Source of the DNA: Isochrysis galbana
Taxonomy: Eukaryota; Haptophyta; Isochrysidales; Isochrysidaceae
Length of the DNA: 64,000 nt
Assembly: GCA_018136815.1 (NCBI GenBank)
Contig: CM030933.1
Span: 4,060,106-4,124,105 of the forward strand
Reading direction: 5' to 3'
Under the pieces are notes generated by a model. The model was not told the origin of the DNA and ran no database searches. It was given only the letters and a program-made list of their open reading frames with translations. The position numbers and the translations under genes were made by a program. Shown piece by piece: positions 30,083 through 41,069 of the stretch (positions are counted from its first letter, which is position 1; each line of letters opens with the position of its first letter).

Positions 30083-30901
30083 AGCGCCCATAGGCTCCAA
30101 AGTTTGGTCCGGGATGAGTCAACATGTATCTGCGGCATGTGAGGGTGACACTTTGGCGCACAAGCTACCTTTATACGTCCACGTGATGCTCTCCTCTCCG
30201 TGCGATGAACCACTGGATTCAAACTTCTCCCTTGCCATGCGGCGATGCCCTCGTTAGACTTCTCGCCTGAAGAAGCCGACAAAAAAATCTTTTATTTTGT
30301 AGGGTCGTGAGTGCCGCAAAGGATCACAAGTTGATTGTTGATGAGCACCCGGCTTTGATGCTCTGGTCGTTCACGCGCCCCATGAGTGCCAGTGCCAGAC
30401 ACTTATTGCCCCATAAGTGCCAGTGCTAGACACTTATTGCGCGTTCGAGCACCGGGGCTCGTCTTTTCTCCCGTCGAATCGTGGGGTCATGCTCTATGTG
30501 AAGCTTGCACTTCCTTGCTCTTAACCACTTCATGCTGACCACGCACTCCATCTATTGGGGTGTGCCTGCATGAATCCAGCAACATCACCATCAGCCTGGA
30601 CGTCGGCTTCCATTTAAAGGCATAGCTCGTGCACGATTGGCACTGTGCTCGTCTCGCTCGTAACGCGTTGGACAACGGCCTTACTATCAGCCATGTGCTT
30701 CAAGGAGTGGGAAGCAAAGGATATGGGGTGTAAAATGGTTGTTCTCTCTATTTTGTTTGTTTCTTTCCGGTTCTGCCGATCTGTCATCTGGCCGAGGTGC
30801 CCAAACGGAGACGGAATAAAATGACGGTTCGAACGTGTTTGTTGACATGTTTCGCATCCTCGATGGTCATGTGTAGATCGTGTGCTAGCCCCTTGAATTA
30901 A
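30083..30901. other. 3' flank with a short tandem duplication
   Basis: A unit of about 32 bp containing AGTGCCAGTGC(C/T)AGACACTTATTG is duplicated in tandem at about 30381-30440. Nothing else is recognised. The right end meets a LINE 3' UTR copy. Confidence 0.45.
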
Positions 30902-31204
30902 ACCTTTTAATAGTCTCACCGCACACGCGGCCGTGGACCCTCTACTTTCTACTCACGTAGGAAAACTTTCTACACCCCCACTCCCCCGGCCCTTCTCCCC
31001 CGCCATAATAAGGCGACTCCCCCCGTGCACTACTAGGGGGATAGGGGTGAAGGGCTTAGATATGGTCCGGTGCCCGCGCCTCCCCCCGGTGATCATTCCC
31101 CCCCTTCCTCCTGTGTCTCCGAGTGGGCGGCGGCCTCAGCCCCGACTTATCCTGTAAACAGGTGCGGGACTTACCTATTTTTCGGTGAGCGGAGCTCTCG
31201 CTCC
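30902..31204 (-). mobile_element. LINE 3' UTR copy, minus orientation
   Basis: Close match to the blocks at 5040-5385 and 15552-15910. The copy breaks off in the middle of the shared sequence at 31204, exactly where the palindromic-element copy begins, so the latter probably inserted into or replaced the rest. Confidence 0.7.
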
Positions 31205-32147
31205 AATAAAAAATAATTACAACTGGGAATATCGGCGGCTGCACTGAGCCGCTGGCCGATGCCGCACGCCGACGCAGGTGAAGACGCAGGTGAAGATGTC
31301 CCAGCAGGCCCTGCAGAGACCCCGGCAGAGCCCGGGGGCGGGCGGGCGGGTCATCTGAGCGCCCCGGCTTGCATTAATGGTCATGTCTCGGGCCTAGGCT
31401 CCTTCAGACGGCGAAGGGGTAGCGTTGCGCACTCCCGGGGTTGCTGGAGTGCTGCAGCGGCAAACTGCGAGGATGCTGCTGAGGCCGTAGAGGTCGCCAG
31501 TCGAGCGCCCGAAGTCAGTGGTGTCGCAGATTTGGCAACCAGTGGTGAGTCAGGCGCTCTCCGGCTGGGCTCCTTCAGAAGGCGAAGGCTTAGCGTCACG
31601 CATTCCCAGTGTTGCGGGAGTGGTGCAGCTTGCGAGAGTGCTGCAGCGACGAACGGCCCGGATGCTGCCGGGGCAGCAGAGGTGGCCCTTTGCACGCCCG
31701 ACTTCAGCAGTGGCGCAGAAACGCCGTCGATGAACGGGGAGGGCGGAATGCGCATAGCGGACGCCGATCGAGACGCCTGCACGAGCGGTGGCATGGATGC
31801 ATGTGCTGCTGCAGGTGTGCCAACGCCTGCGTCGAGCTGCAGCGTGGCAGCGGGACGAGTGCACGTGCTGCGATAATCTCAAACCTTATGAGCAGCGAGC
31901 GTCGGCGCAAAAGGAAGGCCATAGATGCTTCGGTAACTTGGCTTGCAGCCCGGTCTGCTCTTGTCTCGTGCCAGCTTGTTGCTCTCCAAAGCCCGCCGCC
32001 GTCCGCTGACGTGTCTGCTGCACCTTCACAAGACTGCTTTGCAGAGTGCTCACCCTGCGAATCAGAGCAAGAAGTGGGCATGGGAGAAGGGGATGAAGTC
32101 TGGGCTGCGAGGTCAACCGTTCCCTCCGTTCTTCAAGACGTTTCTCG
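31205..32147 (+). mobile_element. Single-arm copy of the palindromic element
   Basis: Begins with the same AATAAAAAATAATTACAACT terminus as the element at 54676-57310 and follows its left side, at high identity, to a GTTTCTCGTCTC point at about 32147. The arm encodes a frame from 31259 (MPHADAGEDAGED, with two LGSFRRRR motifs). A 2-bp insertion near 31850 relative to the other copies shifts it. After the shift another frame stays open to about 32440 (AIDASVTWLAARSALVSCQ and onward). No target duplication was found. Confidence 0.65.
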
Positions 32148-32444
32148 TCTCACCCCTTGTCCGGATAGTCGGAAAGTGCATCTGCACAGTTCGCGCCGAA
32201 TCGTCACGAAGGAGTCGTGGCGTGCACTGCGCAGGTGGCAGTCAAACTCGTCTAGTCTGTGGTCTGCGGAGTTTGCCTTTCCTGGGCAGGGCTCTTCCAC
32301 ACAACTCAAGGATAACACGGCGTCGTTGTCGATCGAAGCTGCCCTGACCTATCTGTGCCCGTCCAGCTGCAGCAATGGCGACTGCTTGGCAGGCTTGTCG
32401 GTCCTCAACGTGCTGAGCTGCGGGCTGGTCAGATTCAAAGAGAT
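32148..32444 (+). other. Continuation of the element-associated open frame
   Basis: The frame that contains the arm homology stays open here (SSRRIVTKESWRALRRWQ, AFPGQGSSTQLKD) but is not shared with the other copies. It may be the unrearranged continuation of the gene the arms came from, or unrelated DNA. No domain is recognised. Confidence 0.3.
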
Positions 32445-32640
32445 GGGCAGGCCACGATGGGCCAGGGCGGGCGAGTCAGGCGGGCCTGTGGGGAGAGGAA
32501 TGGGTCAGCAGGGCTGTGTGCTCCTGGCAAGCCATCAGGCGTGCGAGGAGAGCGGGTGGTTCCTCCCCCATGGCAGAGGAAGAGTGGAGAGAGAGGGGGG
32601 CTCGTGCCCCCCCATGGGCGAACTAAGTATAAACTTAGTT
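32445..32640 (+). repeat. Dispersed repeat A with terminal hairpin, copy 2
   Basis: Partner of 27308-27522. It ends with the perfect 8-bp stem AACTAAGT-ATAA-ACTTAGTT at 32621-32640. Confidence 0.6.
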
Positions 32641-32792
32641 GCCGTTTGCTAACGTAAACGGGGCGCGGTTATCGTTGAATCACCGGTTCGGGGACCGACG
32701 AATTCCGCACTCCCACACTCCTCTCTCTCTCTCTTCGCCCTCTCCTGCGGCGCGTGCCCATGCATGGCGCGCGCCTCGACCTGTCGACCTGC

Positions 32793-32960
32793 TCTCAGGG
32801 GTCCTGAGGGTCTCCTAGAGGGCTAGCCAGGCAGTTCAGGGGGCAGTGGAGGCTGGGGCTCAGCCCCTGGCCTCTCCTGCCTCTCCCACCTGTGCCTCGC
32901 TGACCTTGGGCGCCCTCCTCAGTCTCCTGTCTGCCTGGTGACTAGGGGGGGGGGGGGGGG
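32793..32960. repeat. Dispersed repeat B, copy 2
   Basis: Partner of 26224-26400. It is followed by a G-run of about 17 bases near 32945-32961. Confidence 0.45.
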
Positions 32961-33179
32961 GAGGTCAGTACGAGTGCTGGCCCATGGCCCATGTGGGCCA
33001 AGGAGTGCGCCTCCCGACCCGCGCCCATTGGGGGTCTGGGTCAGGATGGTGATTGCTCAGCTCATGCCAGAAGGCAGAGTCTGAGGGTGACAAACAGGTC
33101 CCCCGGAGGGGAATTGGAGCCTGAGGGGGAGAGCACGAGGCGCCTCCGCCATGTGAACTAAGTATAAAGCCTTAGTTGC

Positions 33180-33370
33180 AGTCCCCACTCGCACCGAGCC
33201 GGGCCCGAGGTAGCGCACCTGGGCCGGACCCCGGAAACCGAAGAACAAGGAAAGAAGGGGGGAAAGCGAGGGAGGGGGAGGCGAGGGAGATGTCTGTAGA
33301 TGGGTACGTAGAGCGTGCCCAGTCAATAGTAGGTGTTTAGCCTCGAATCTTGAATCTTCAGATTTTTATT
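33180..33370 (+). mobile_element. LINE 3' end fragment
   Basis: Matches the 3' UTR of the plus-strand LINE at 1675-1979, including GGCCGGACCCCGGAAACCGA and the final GTAGGTGTTTAGCC...CTTCAGATTTTT. It is 5'-truncated and ends in a short T-run. Confidence 0.65.
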
Positions 33371-33563
33371 AGGAGTTACGATGTTGGATTGGGGCAGGGA
33401 TGTTGCAGCACACCCAGCTCCTTCACAACATAACTAATTACTTTGGACGCGCGCTAGAGGGGCACTAGACTGGGGCGTAGCGGTCCTCAACAATTGCGAT
33501 ACTTTTAGCTGGAGTACTGCCTCATATATTCTTGTCGGTTGAGCTTGGTCGATGGTGCCAAGC
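33371..33563 (-). other. Probable 3' UTR of the ubiquitin-protease gene
   Basis: AT-richer stretch after the stop codon. No gene is visible. Confidence 0.4.
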
Positions 33564-36500
33564 TCAGCGGCGACGAATGGCTCGATAGAAAAGGATAAAG
33601 GGAGCCTCGCCACCCTCGAGCACGACTTGATCACCAAATCGTTCGCACATCTCGCTTTCGGAGACACGTATGCCACGCTCATCGTCCAGGTGGATCCAAG
33701 GGTGCGCTTCATTAGGTAAACATAGAGGTGGAGGGCTACAGCATGAAGCCTCCGGATCGTCTCCTTCAACTGTATTGGCTTCTCGCTGTAGTGCGTGTTC
33801 TTTGGCTGCAGCTTCACAGGCACTATTTGTACGCGTTGGGAGAGAGGACCTTTGCTGCTCGATAGATCTCTTTGGAAGATGCGCCGCTTGATCACCTCGG
33901 AATTCCCGAGAGGACCCTTGTTGCTCAACACGTCTATTTGGAGGGTTCACCTCTTGACTTCCTATTGACTCCGGTGCTTGTTGCATGTTCATCCGAGAAC
34001 GTTTTCGACCACGAGTCCTTGAGCTTGCCGCGGCACCACTTGTACCCTTCCCAACGCTCAAAAGAGGACGAGCACCGCGGATGCTGTGACGCAAGGAGTA
34101 TCTTTTGACCCTGGCCTCGTCCGCGGTCGGCGACATTGGGTGCGCAGATAGCAATGGCTTTACGCATCCCGAAACGCCATGAAGTACCACTCGAACAGTG
34201 ACATCACCTAGAATTCCTTCACCATCCTTGTCAACACGTGCGACGCAAGCATTCTCTCCAAAAAGAACGCGGTCAATTAGAAGGCCTTCCATTCCTTGAC
34301 ACCGTCGCGGAGAGGGGACGTCGGAGGAAATCATTGGACTTCCTTTTGGGGATCTAGCTTGGCTTGCCATTGATGAAGTCGTGAAAAAGACACACTTCTC
34401 GGATGCGGTAGGATACACTCTCTGAGCGGATCGAGCATTGTGATCAACTGAGCGTCGTTGGCCATCTGGCCGAATCCTATTTGCCCAACGCAGGGCCGGC
34501 CGAACCATGGTCTCAAATCTATCAGCCCGCGCATGCGGCACGGTTGGGAGATCCTCTCCTACAATTGTCTCCTCTGCGAGCTTGCACAAAGCAAGATCGG
34601 GCCTTGTTCTCGCTTCAGCAGTGAACGTTGACCGGCGGCGTGTAGCTGTTGGAACCCAAGGCGTGCTAGAATTCTGGCTGCGATTGTTCCTTGACCGGCT
34701 TTCGCAATCAGTGGCTGCAGGCTTGGAACTTGGGGTGGAGGAGGATCTCATCTCCAAACTTGACGTAATTTGGACATCTTCACCTTCAACACGAGCTCTC
34801 TTGAGTTGGAACCGCGAATCAAGCGTCACGCTATCACAGCTCGCCAGGGAACATTGTTGTGCAGCTTTGATTATGCATTCCGACTTCCAATGTGGTTCAT
34901 CCGCTAACGTGGCTGCTTGACTAGCACCTTTGGGGCTTGCGTCTCTAGGTGCTTTTACACCTCCCTGGTCTTTTACGTACGCGGTGTAGTGACCATTGTC
35001 CTGCCGTCCACGATGAGCAACAAAGCCAAAGAGTTCGTAGTCAACAAATGAGTAATCTGAGGCTGTAGTAGTCGCTGGGCTCCTTCTCACCCCATGCAGG
35101 TCCATGTGGGCCGATGGTATTTCTTTTGCGCATTTGCTCACACCGGACACGCTAACAGGTAGTGATAGCAACGGCTGTAAGGTTGAGCTTGTCGTAGCGC
35201 TCACCGGTGGCGGCAGAGACACAGAATGGATTGCGGGCGCAGTCTGTATTAGTTCCGCCTCAACTCGGCTGGGATCGACCAACAGGTCTTGTGCTGAGCA
35301 GCCGCCTCGAGGGCTCACGCCGGGACCAACTGTGCATTGGTGAACGCTCAATCCTTCACTACACACAGCCTCTTCCGATGTGAAGCACGCTGGCCCCGAG
35401 CACTCTTGAGACACATGCTCTGATCCATCCGATTCGCAAGGTGGCATGGGCCTAGAGGCAGGAATCGTCGTGTATTCGTGCATGATTTGAAATTGGGGCG
35501 CTCCACCGAGGGCGTCGCCTTGCGACGAAAGCGAAGGTGGAGAGTGTTCTACTGCGCAGTTGGCTTCCGTTGACTGCCACTTCAGGTGTAGGACCAGAAT
35601 GAGCGGAGCGTGCGTAATAAAAGTTATGCGATCAGCGTCGGACAAGGCTCGACACTCGGAACAAGCGAATTTGTCGCAGCCTCTTAACTTTTCCCGAGAC
35701 AAATGTTGCTTAACGGCGTCTTCCAACAGAATTGGCTTAAAGGCGGCGTGGCTGCTCGAATGGGCATCGGCACCCGTCTCTAGTGGCATCTCGTTGTATG
35801 ATGAACTTCTGAACAGCGCGATCGCGTTGATGGGCTCGTCGGTGGATAGTCTTACGGAACAGCCCTCACAAAGTGTCGTCTCGTTGGCATCGAAAGATGA
35901 TTCGATGGCATCAGCCCCAACTCTTCCGAGGCAAGGAGTGTCAACCATTGGCGGGTCAGGATCCAATGTAACGCCTCGGTGTCGCTGAAGCGATTGCGAT
36001 CTCAATGGCTCTGCTGAGTAGGGGATTGAGAGTTCTCTAAACGGCTCAGTGTGCTGCGTCACACGTTCACAACCCAGGCAACGTAGGCAACAACCCATCT
36101 CACCGGTGAAGAGCTCATGAGGTGGTGCGATGTGATTTTCTTGCTGAATGCCGCCAACGAGTGTGGGAATTGAGACATTGGTATTTCTGAGGGGTTCGAT
36201 TCCGACGCCGATGGATTCATGAACGTGCTGGTAGGGTTGCCTACCTTCATTGATGTTGGCTTGATGGTCTTTCGAGTATGCTACCGCGCATGTATGAGCC
36301 ACTCCCCCTGCTACTCTAATCTCCTTGCTCAGGACATGCAACCGGCAGCTCGATGGTGGCGGTGACCATGACTCTGCCTGCGCATGCCGTGAATGTCTCC
36401 CGTTCATTCGATCGATTGAGTCTTGTCGGAGATGGTGATCAGCCGACAGCCTCGCAGGCACTGCTCCTTCCTTGTCAGATGCCTCAAACGGTGGAAGGCC

Positions 36501-36998
36501 CAATGTTGCGCACTCCTCCTCGATAGATTGCAGAAGGCAAGAGAGCAGTTCGAGTGCGCAGTACTGCCTACCGGCAGGCCGAAGCGACGCATGGCGTGCG
36601 CGCAGCCTTTGAATAAGGAGCAGTGGAGAGAGCGGAGGCGACGGTGTATCCGCAACTCTCTGTCGCTCGACAGCGTCCATGTCATCAAGAAGCTGTGAAA
36701 GCGCGTGGAGTACTCCACCCTGGCGGGCACCTGAAGCAAGCGCGCGGTGCAGCGAGGCAGAGAACGGCGGGGCGCGCCGGAGGACTTGGAGCACAGCGTT
36801 GAGGTAGCAAGTGCTGCCCAAGTTGCGTAGCGTTGCCAGTTGGCTCGGCTCGTGCACCGCCGAAAGGCCTTCAGTGGCGAGGGGTTCGTTGTCAATTGCG
36901 CAACACGAGAAAGGAGCTGCCGAGCTCTCCCCTTTCAGCCGCTCCGCCCTGCCCTTGAGCGAGAGGCGGGAGGATCGCGGGCGGCGGGGAGGCTCCAT
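33564..36998 (-). CDS. Ubiquitin-specific protease (USP, peptidase C19)
   Basis: A 1144-residue deubiquitinase that removes ubiquitin from proteins. The Cys box is LRNLGSTCYLNAVLQVL (catalytic Cys near residue 64). The His box is DYELFGFVAHRGRQDNGHYT (catalytic His near 666). Two Cys pairs of the zinc ribbon are visible, CLRCLGC and FACSEC. The last strand of the fold, HLDDERGIRVSESEM then APFILFYRAIRR, lies at the extreme C-terminus. A poorly conserved, probably disordered insert of over 400 residues therefore separates the His box from the end of the catalytic domain, which is unusual. The frame is open to 37244, but that extension is Pro-rich and overlaps the first exon of the divergent gene, so I take the ATG at 36998. 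No intron is needed. Confidence 0.9.
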   Translation of the reverse strand: MEPPRRPRSSRLSLKGRAERLKGESSAAPFSCCAIDNEPLATEGLSAVHEPSQLATLRNLGSTCYLNAVLQVLRRAPPFSASLHRALASGARQGGVLHALSQLLDDMDAVERQRVADTPSPPLSPLLLIQRLRARHASLRPAGRQYCALELLSCLLQSIEEECATLGLPPFEASDKEGAVPARLSADHHLRQDSIDRMNGRHSRHAQAESWSPPPSSCRLHVLSKEIRVAGGVAHTCAVAYSKDHQANINEGRQPYQHVHESIGVGIEPLRNTNVSIPTLVGGIQQENHIAPPHELFTGEMGCCLRCLGCERVTQHTEPFRELSIPYSAEPLRSQSLQRHRGVTLDPDPPMVDTPCLGRVGADAIESSFDANETTLCEGCSVRLSTDEPINAIALFRSSSYNEMPLETGADAHSSSHAAFKPILLEDAVKQHLSREKLRGCDKFACSECRALSDADRITFITHAPLILVLHLKWQSTEANCAVEHSPPSLSSQGDALGGAPQFQIMHEYTTIPASRPMPPCESDGSEHVSQECSGPACFTSEEAVCSEGLSVHQCTVGPGVSPRGGCSAQDLLVDPSRVEAELIQTAPAIHSVSLPPPVSATTSSTLQPLLSLPVSVSGVSKCAKEIPSAHMDLHGVRRSPATTTASDYSFVDYELFGFVAHRGRQDNGHYTAYVKDQGGVKAPRDASPKGASQAATLADEPHWKSECIIKAAQQCSLASCDSVTLDSRFQLKRARVEGEDVQITSSLEMRSSSTPSSKPAATDCESRSRNNRSQNSSTPWVPTATRRRSTFTAEARTRPDLALCKLAEETIVGEDLPTVPHARADRFETMVRPALRWANRIRPDGQRRSVDHNARSAQRVYPTASEKCVFFTTSSMASQARSPKGSPMISSDVPSPRRCQGMEGLLIDRVLFGENACVARVDKDGEGILGDVTVRVVLHGVSGCVKPLLSAHPMSPTADEARVKRYSLRHSIRGARPLLSVGKGTSGAAASSRTRGRKRSRMNMQQAPESIGSQEVNPPNRRVEQQGSSREFRGDQAAHLPKRSIEQQRSSLPTRTNSACEAAAKEHALQREANTVEGDDPEASCCSPPPLCLPNEAHPWIHLDDERGIRVSESEMCERFGDQVVLEGGEAPFILFYRAIRRR

Positions 36999-37180
36999 TA
37001 GCCTGAGCCGGTGGGGCCTTGCATGAAAATGGCAAGGGCGGGAGGGCAAGGGCAAGGGGAGGGGGGGGGGGGGGGGGGGGGAGGCGGGAAAACCCAGGCA
37101 GGGAAGAGGGGAAGGGGGAGGGGGGGCGGAAGGGGGAGGGGGGCGGGGGGACGCGCGCCGTCGCGGGTGGCTCGGACTGG
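36999..37180. promoter_or_regulatory. Head-to-head promoter region with G-tracts
   Basis: The two start codons are only 182 bp apart on opposite strands. The interval carries a G-run of about 21 bases (37061-37081) and further G-rich blocks to 37150, which could form quadruplexes. A shared bidirectional promoter is inferred from geometry. No TATA box is seen. Confidence 0.5.
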
Positions 37181-39740
37181 ATGCCGCCGCCTCCTCCGCT
37201 GCCGCGCCTGCCGCCGACGGTGCGCGCGCCCGACGGACCGCCAATCCCTGAGTTCATGTGGTGCCAGAGGTCAGACCGGGTCTACCTCACAATCAAGGTG
37301 AGCGAGTAGGCTGGTGAGCGAGCACAGGACGCACCCCAGCGCCGAGCGTTTCCACTGTGGCTTGCTGAGCGGGTCGCAGAGCTTAATGGTAAGATATGCG
37401 CATCGTTCGCAGACAAGGCTTCCCGGGATTACTTTGTCAACTTATAGCCTCCACTTCGCTTCCCACTAATATGCCGATGTAGGTGGCCGACTGCATGGAT
37501 GCTAGCATCGACGTGAGTGCTGATAGCGAGCTCAAGTTCTCGGGCCATGGGCATGGAGCGCGTGGCACACGCGATTACGCGCTCAATATCCGTCTTGCAG
37601 GAGGGGTAATCGCTGAAGATAGCCGCTGGTTCGTTTGCGGCCCATCCGTCCGCGTCAGACTCGAGAAGGCTAATCCAGGTCCATACTGGGATTCTCTACT
37701 TCCCCGGGGTGAAAAGTTACCGCAGTGCAAGGTCGATTGGCAGTCGTGGATTGACGAAGACGAAGAGACGGAGGTCTCTGCCGCACCGAATGGGTGAGCG
37801 CACATTTATTGGGACGGCGTACACGCTTCGCTCGAGATATTGCCGCCGCGAGTCACCGTGGCGACCTCTGTGGGGAAGGATGTGACCAGTGAACTTAGAG
37901 AAGACATGCACAAATGCTGCATGAGCATCGCTTTGCAGAGCGTAAGAGGCCATGGAAAGCTCCTTTGTTGTCACAGCCGGATGGCGCCTCTGATCATGGC
38001 GAATCCATGCCTCATTTTCCGCTCCACTGCTGCCCTTTGCAGGTTTGAAGTCAACGACATGCAAATGCAGATGGTTGGGGAGTCGATCGAATTTTATCGG
38101 GATAGGGAGCGCCTTAGCTCAAGCGAAGAAGAGGGTGAGGAGACGGACTCAATCATGATGGACCAAGGGTGAAAAGTTGCCTCTCTGATGCTCCCTGACG
38201 TCGTGTCATCAATATTGCGTTCAGCCCTCACCTGCTGCGATGTGTTGCTGCAGGCTGAATTCAATGGATCAGCTAAGTGACAAGTTCAAGGCCCTAGAAA
38301 TCGAGAAGGAAGCTCGGAAGAGGTCAAAAGCCGAGCGTAGACAGGTGACTATCCGAATGGAAGGAGTGTAGAGTGAAAATCACCTAATTGCATGACAAGA
38401 CGGGTCCTGCCGTATTCATCCTTAGTTGTGGTTTTCGAAGCCAAATCCATGGGTGACATTTGATGTGCCTTCTTCCTGCACCACGTTTCCCCATTGCCAT
38501 CCCTTCCCCGACTTCCGCCTTTGACTCAAGCCGGATGCTTTCCCACCTATGGTAGCTCCGGGAACGCACTCTCGACGCTCAGTCTGCTGCGGCGCAGCGT
38601 GAGCGTGACCTCCGCTACAATCGCCCCGCCCGTGAATTGACCGCCGAGGAGCTTGACCTCATTCAGGGCGCACCGACACTGCGCGCTCGTCTCAAGGCAC
38701 AAAAGGCGGCTGAATCTCGCTATTGGCTCTCACGTCCCCATCACCAAATGAGACCGAAGCAGGACGATGTTGAGAAGGCTGCAGAAGCAGCTCGGAAGGC
38801 GGCCAAGGATGCTCTAGCTCAACGAGTGCAAGCTATGGCACAGGTGCAAGACTGTTCAAGCAAGATATCATACCAGCAGGGATGGCGCGGTAGATCAGCT
38901 TGCACACGACTTTCAATTGCGACTGGTGCAGCAGTAGGTATAACGAGGCTGAGGTCCCATTCCTGCCTTGTTCATACATCAGGTGGGCGTGGATGCTCTG
39001 CTTGGGGATGAGAATCGGAAGCTCACTCGACACGCCATCCGTGAGGCTGCGCTCGAAGCCGCATATGTCGAAGTGAGTCGCACTCGGGCCTGTGCTGCGG
39101 CGGCGCGACCCATCTTAATTAGCTCACGCAGCCTAGTTTCTTGTCTCTCGCTAATCTACCAAATGCCTCTTCGGGTCGAGCACGCGTACTCCTTTCTCAC
39201 CTTATTCGCCTTTACGCTTGCCCTGATTCCACGGAACACACTCAGGTTGGTTACAAGGACGCCGCGCCTGTCGTCGCTCACGAAGTTGCCGCAGCCGCCG
39301 CGCGCGAGGTTATGGGTGAGCCCCCACCAAGACCAATCGAGGCAGCTGCCGAGGCGATGGCGGAGGCGGCGGCTGAGGCGGCAGGGCTAAGATACAGCGG
39401 CATTCGACCTCCAGTGGAAGATGTGGTCGCCCAGGGCAGCGCCCATAGCAATACCATGGAGCCTGCTCTCATGGGATTGGCCGGGAGCGCTGCAGCTGCA
39501 CCGGCCAAAGTTCTCGGAAATGCGGAGGCAGTCCCAATCGAGCTCGACAGCAACGACTCCCCTGATCCTCATTCGGTGAACGAGGTTGCAGGAGTTGAAG
39601 ATGTTCTCATCCTGGAGCAGAATGAGAAGGGTGGTGAGGATAACAAGGGTTATGGCGTTGATTCATCGGGCGATGAGGAACTGTTGTTGGAGGAAAATCA
39701 CGAAGGTTTCGAAGGAGGCGGGCCAGCCATCCTCGTGTAG
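37181..39740 (+). CDS. CS (p23/Hsp20-like) domain protein, seven exons
   Basis: Seven exons with clean GT-AG junctions and kept phase: 37181-37297, 37483-37793, 38043-38168, 38254-38344, 38556-38843, 38983-39072 and 39246-39740. They give 505 residues. Residues about 23-140 form a CS domain: PEFMWCQRSDRVYLTIKVAD, FSGHGHGARGTRDYALNIRL, and WFVCGPSVRVRLEK then GPYWDSLL. The Trp-rich end PQCKVDWQSWIDEDEE is the signature of p23-type Hsp90 co-chaperones. The middle is a charged coiled-coil-like stretch (LRERTLDAQSAAAQRERDLR, VEKAAEAARKAAKDA). The C-terminus is Ala/Glu-rich and acidic (SSGDEELLLEENHEGFEG). A chaperone-linked role is likely. The long C-terminal extension is not standard for p23. 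It is divergent from the USP gene. Confidence 0.88.
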
Positions 39741-40239
39741 ACAGCCATGTTCGGCATATCATTGTACGTCCCCGTGCTTTGTCGACCGGCTGCCATTGGC
39801 TGTGAATGCGCCCACACCCCGATGCCTCACATTCGACGCCCGTTGGTTTTATTTGCTACTGGTTGCAAATACACCCCCTTTGCTTGCAAATACACCCCCT
39901 TTGCTTGTGCCTTGGGATGGCTGCTGCGGTAGGGCGGTCAGACAGTGCTGTATAACGACTCACATGTGGGGGGGGTCCTGATTTTTTTACCGTCCTCCGA
40001 AGCCCAAGAAAAAACTCCCGGGGGGCTCACCTGCCGCCACGAAAAATTCCCAAGGAAAATGGTGGGTGTTACCCTCCTCCCATCCCCCGCCCCCCTCTGC
40101 ACATGCGCTGGGGTTCTAAGGTCGCGTTCCGTCGAAACAGAACCATGTGGAGTTCTATTTTTTATCTACTTTCATTTTAAATATACTTATAAAATATACG
40201 AGTTTACAAGGCCGAAAACTCGCCTCTGTATAATGATTA
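39741..40239. other. 3' flank with a 21-bp tandem duplication
   Basis: GCAAATACACCCCCTTTGCTT is present twice in tandem at about 39865-39906. The rest shows nothing recognisable. Confidence 0.5.
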
Positions 40240-40378
40240 TTTGGTTCGGCCGGCGCGGCAAAGGGACGGGACTAGCGCTCACTCAAGACGGGACTCCCTG
40301 CCGCGGCAAGCGCCAAGCACCCTTCCCCCCTTATGCCACCCAGCTCTTCACTAGCTTTCTACCTGCGCTAGCCGGAGC
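40240..40378. repeat. Second copy of the 20214-20348 sequence
   Basis: Starts GGCGCGGCAAAGGGACGGGA and runs through GGACTCCCTGCCGCGGC to CTACCTGCGCTAGCCGGAGC. It matches the insertion at 20187-20883 near its A-rich end, in the same orientation, and is preceded by an AT-rich stretch as there. It is probably a truncated copy of the same non-autonomous element. Confidence 0.6.
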
Positions 40379-41025
40379 TGTCGTGGATAAAGGGAGCCGC
40401 ACCGCACCGCACGCTCTACCCTTAGAGCGTGCCTACTTTCCCGCGCCCTGCCTCCATCCCCTCTTCGCAGCGCGCCCTATCTTTAGAGCGTGTCTTCCCC
40501 ACACCCCTCTCCTCTCCTCCCTTCCCGCCCCGAGTTCCCGCGCATACGACGCACAGCTGAGATCCCTCCCTTCCATTCTCCCACGCCTTCGCGGCGTTTC
40601 CCTTGTTCCCTTGGCCAGAGAGGGTCGGAGAGTCTCCCGCGCTCGCCGATTCCCTTCCGTTCCTCCAGCGCTCGCCCCCTCCCGTTCCATTAGTTTCTCC
40701 TCTGTTTCCATAGTTTTCCGAGTGGTTCTTCCGTCGCCCCGTGTTTTTCCCCCGTCTCTTCTTCTGCTCCCGCGACAGCGTTGGGTCGCCCCGTTCGTGC
40801 TCCCGTCTGTGTCCTCGTCTACTCTCGTTCGTCATGCCCGGCCATGGATCGCCCGTACCGTCCCGTGTGCTCCCATCCCGTGCTGCTTCCGGCCGCTCGT
40901 CTCGTCCCTCTCGTCCCGCAACTCGTACATCCCATGTTACAGACTCACAACCACAACCTCACACAGATGCACCACAACCACTCCACAGCCCACCACATGG
41001 TAGCGGAGGTGTGTCGCCCACACCT
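40379..41025. other. Unassigned flank of the LINE insertion
   Basis: C/T-rich DNA with spurious long frames. It contains no known domain. It lies outside the LINE, as shown by the target duplication at 41026-41042. Confidence 0.4.
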
Positions 41026-41069
41026 CTCCAGTCACTCTCTGAGTAAAAACTATTGGTATAGTTTTAGCG

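Noticed and set aside
37000-37244. Upstream extension of the USP frame to 37244
   Set aside because: The added residues are Pro/Arg-rich low complexity made from the G-tract, and they overlap the first exon of the divergent CS-domain gene.
39945-41003. 352-codon plus-strand frame before the LINE
   Set aside because: It crosses the repeat copy at 40240-40378 and C/T-rich DNA with no domain. The LINE target duplication shows that it is flanking DNA.
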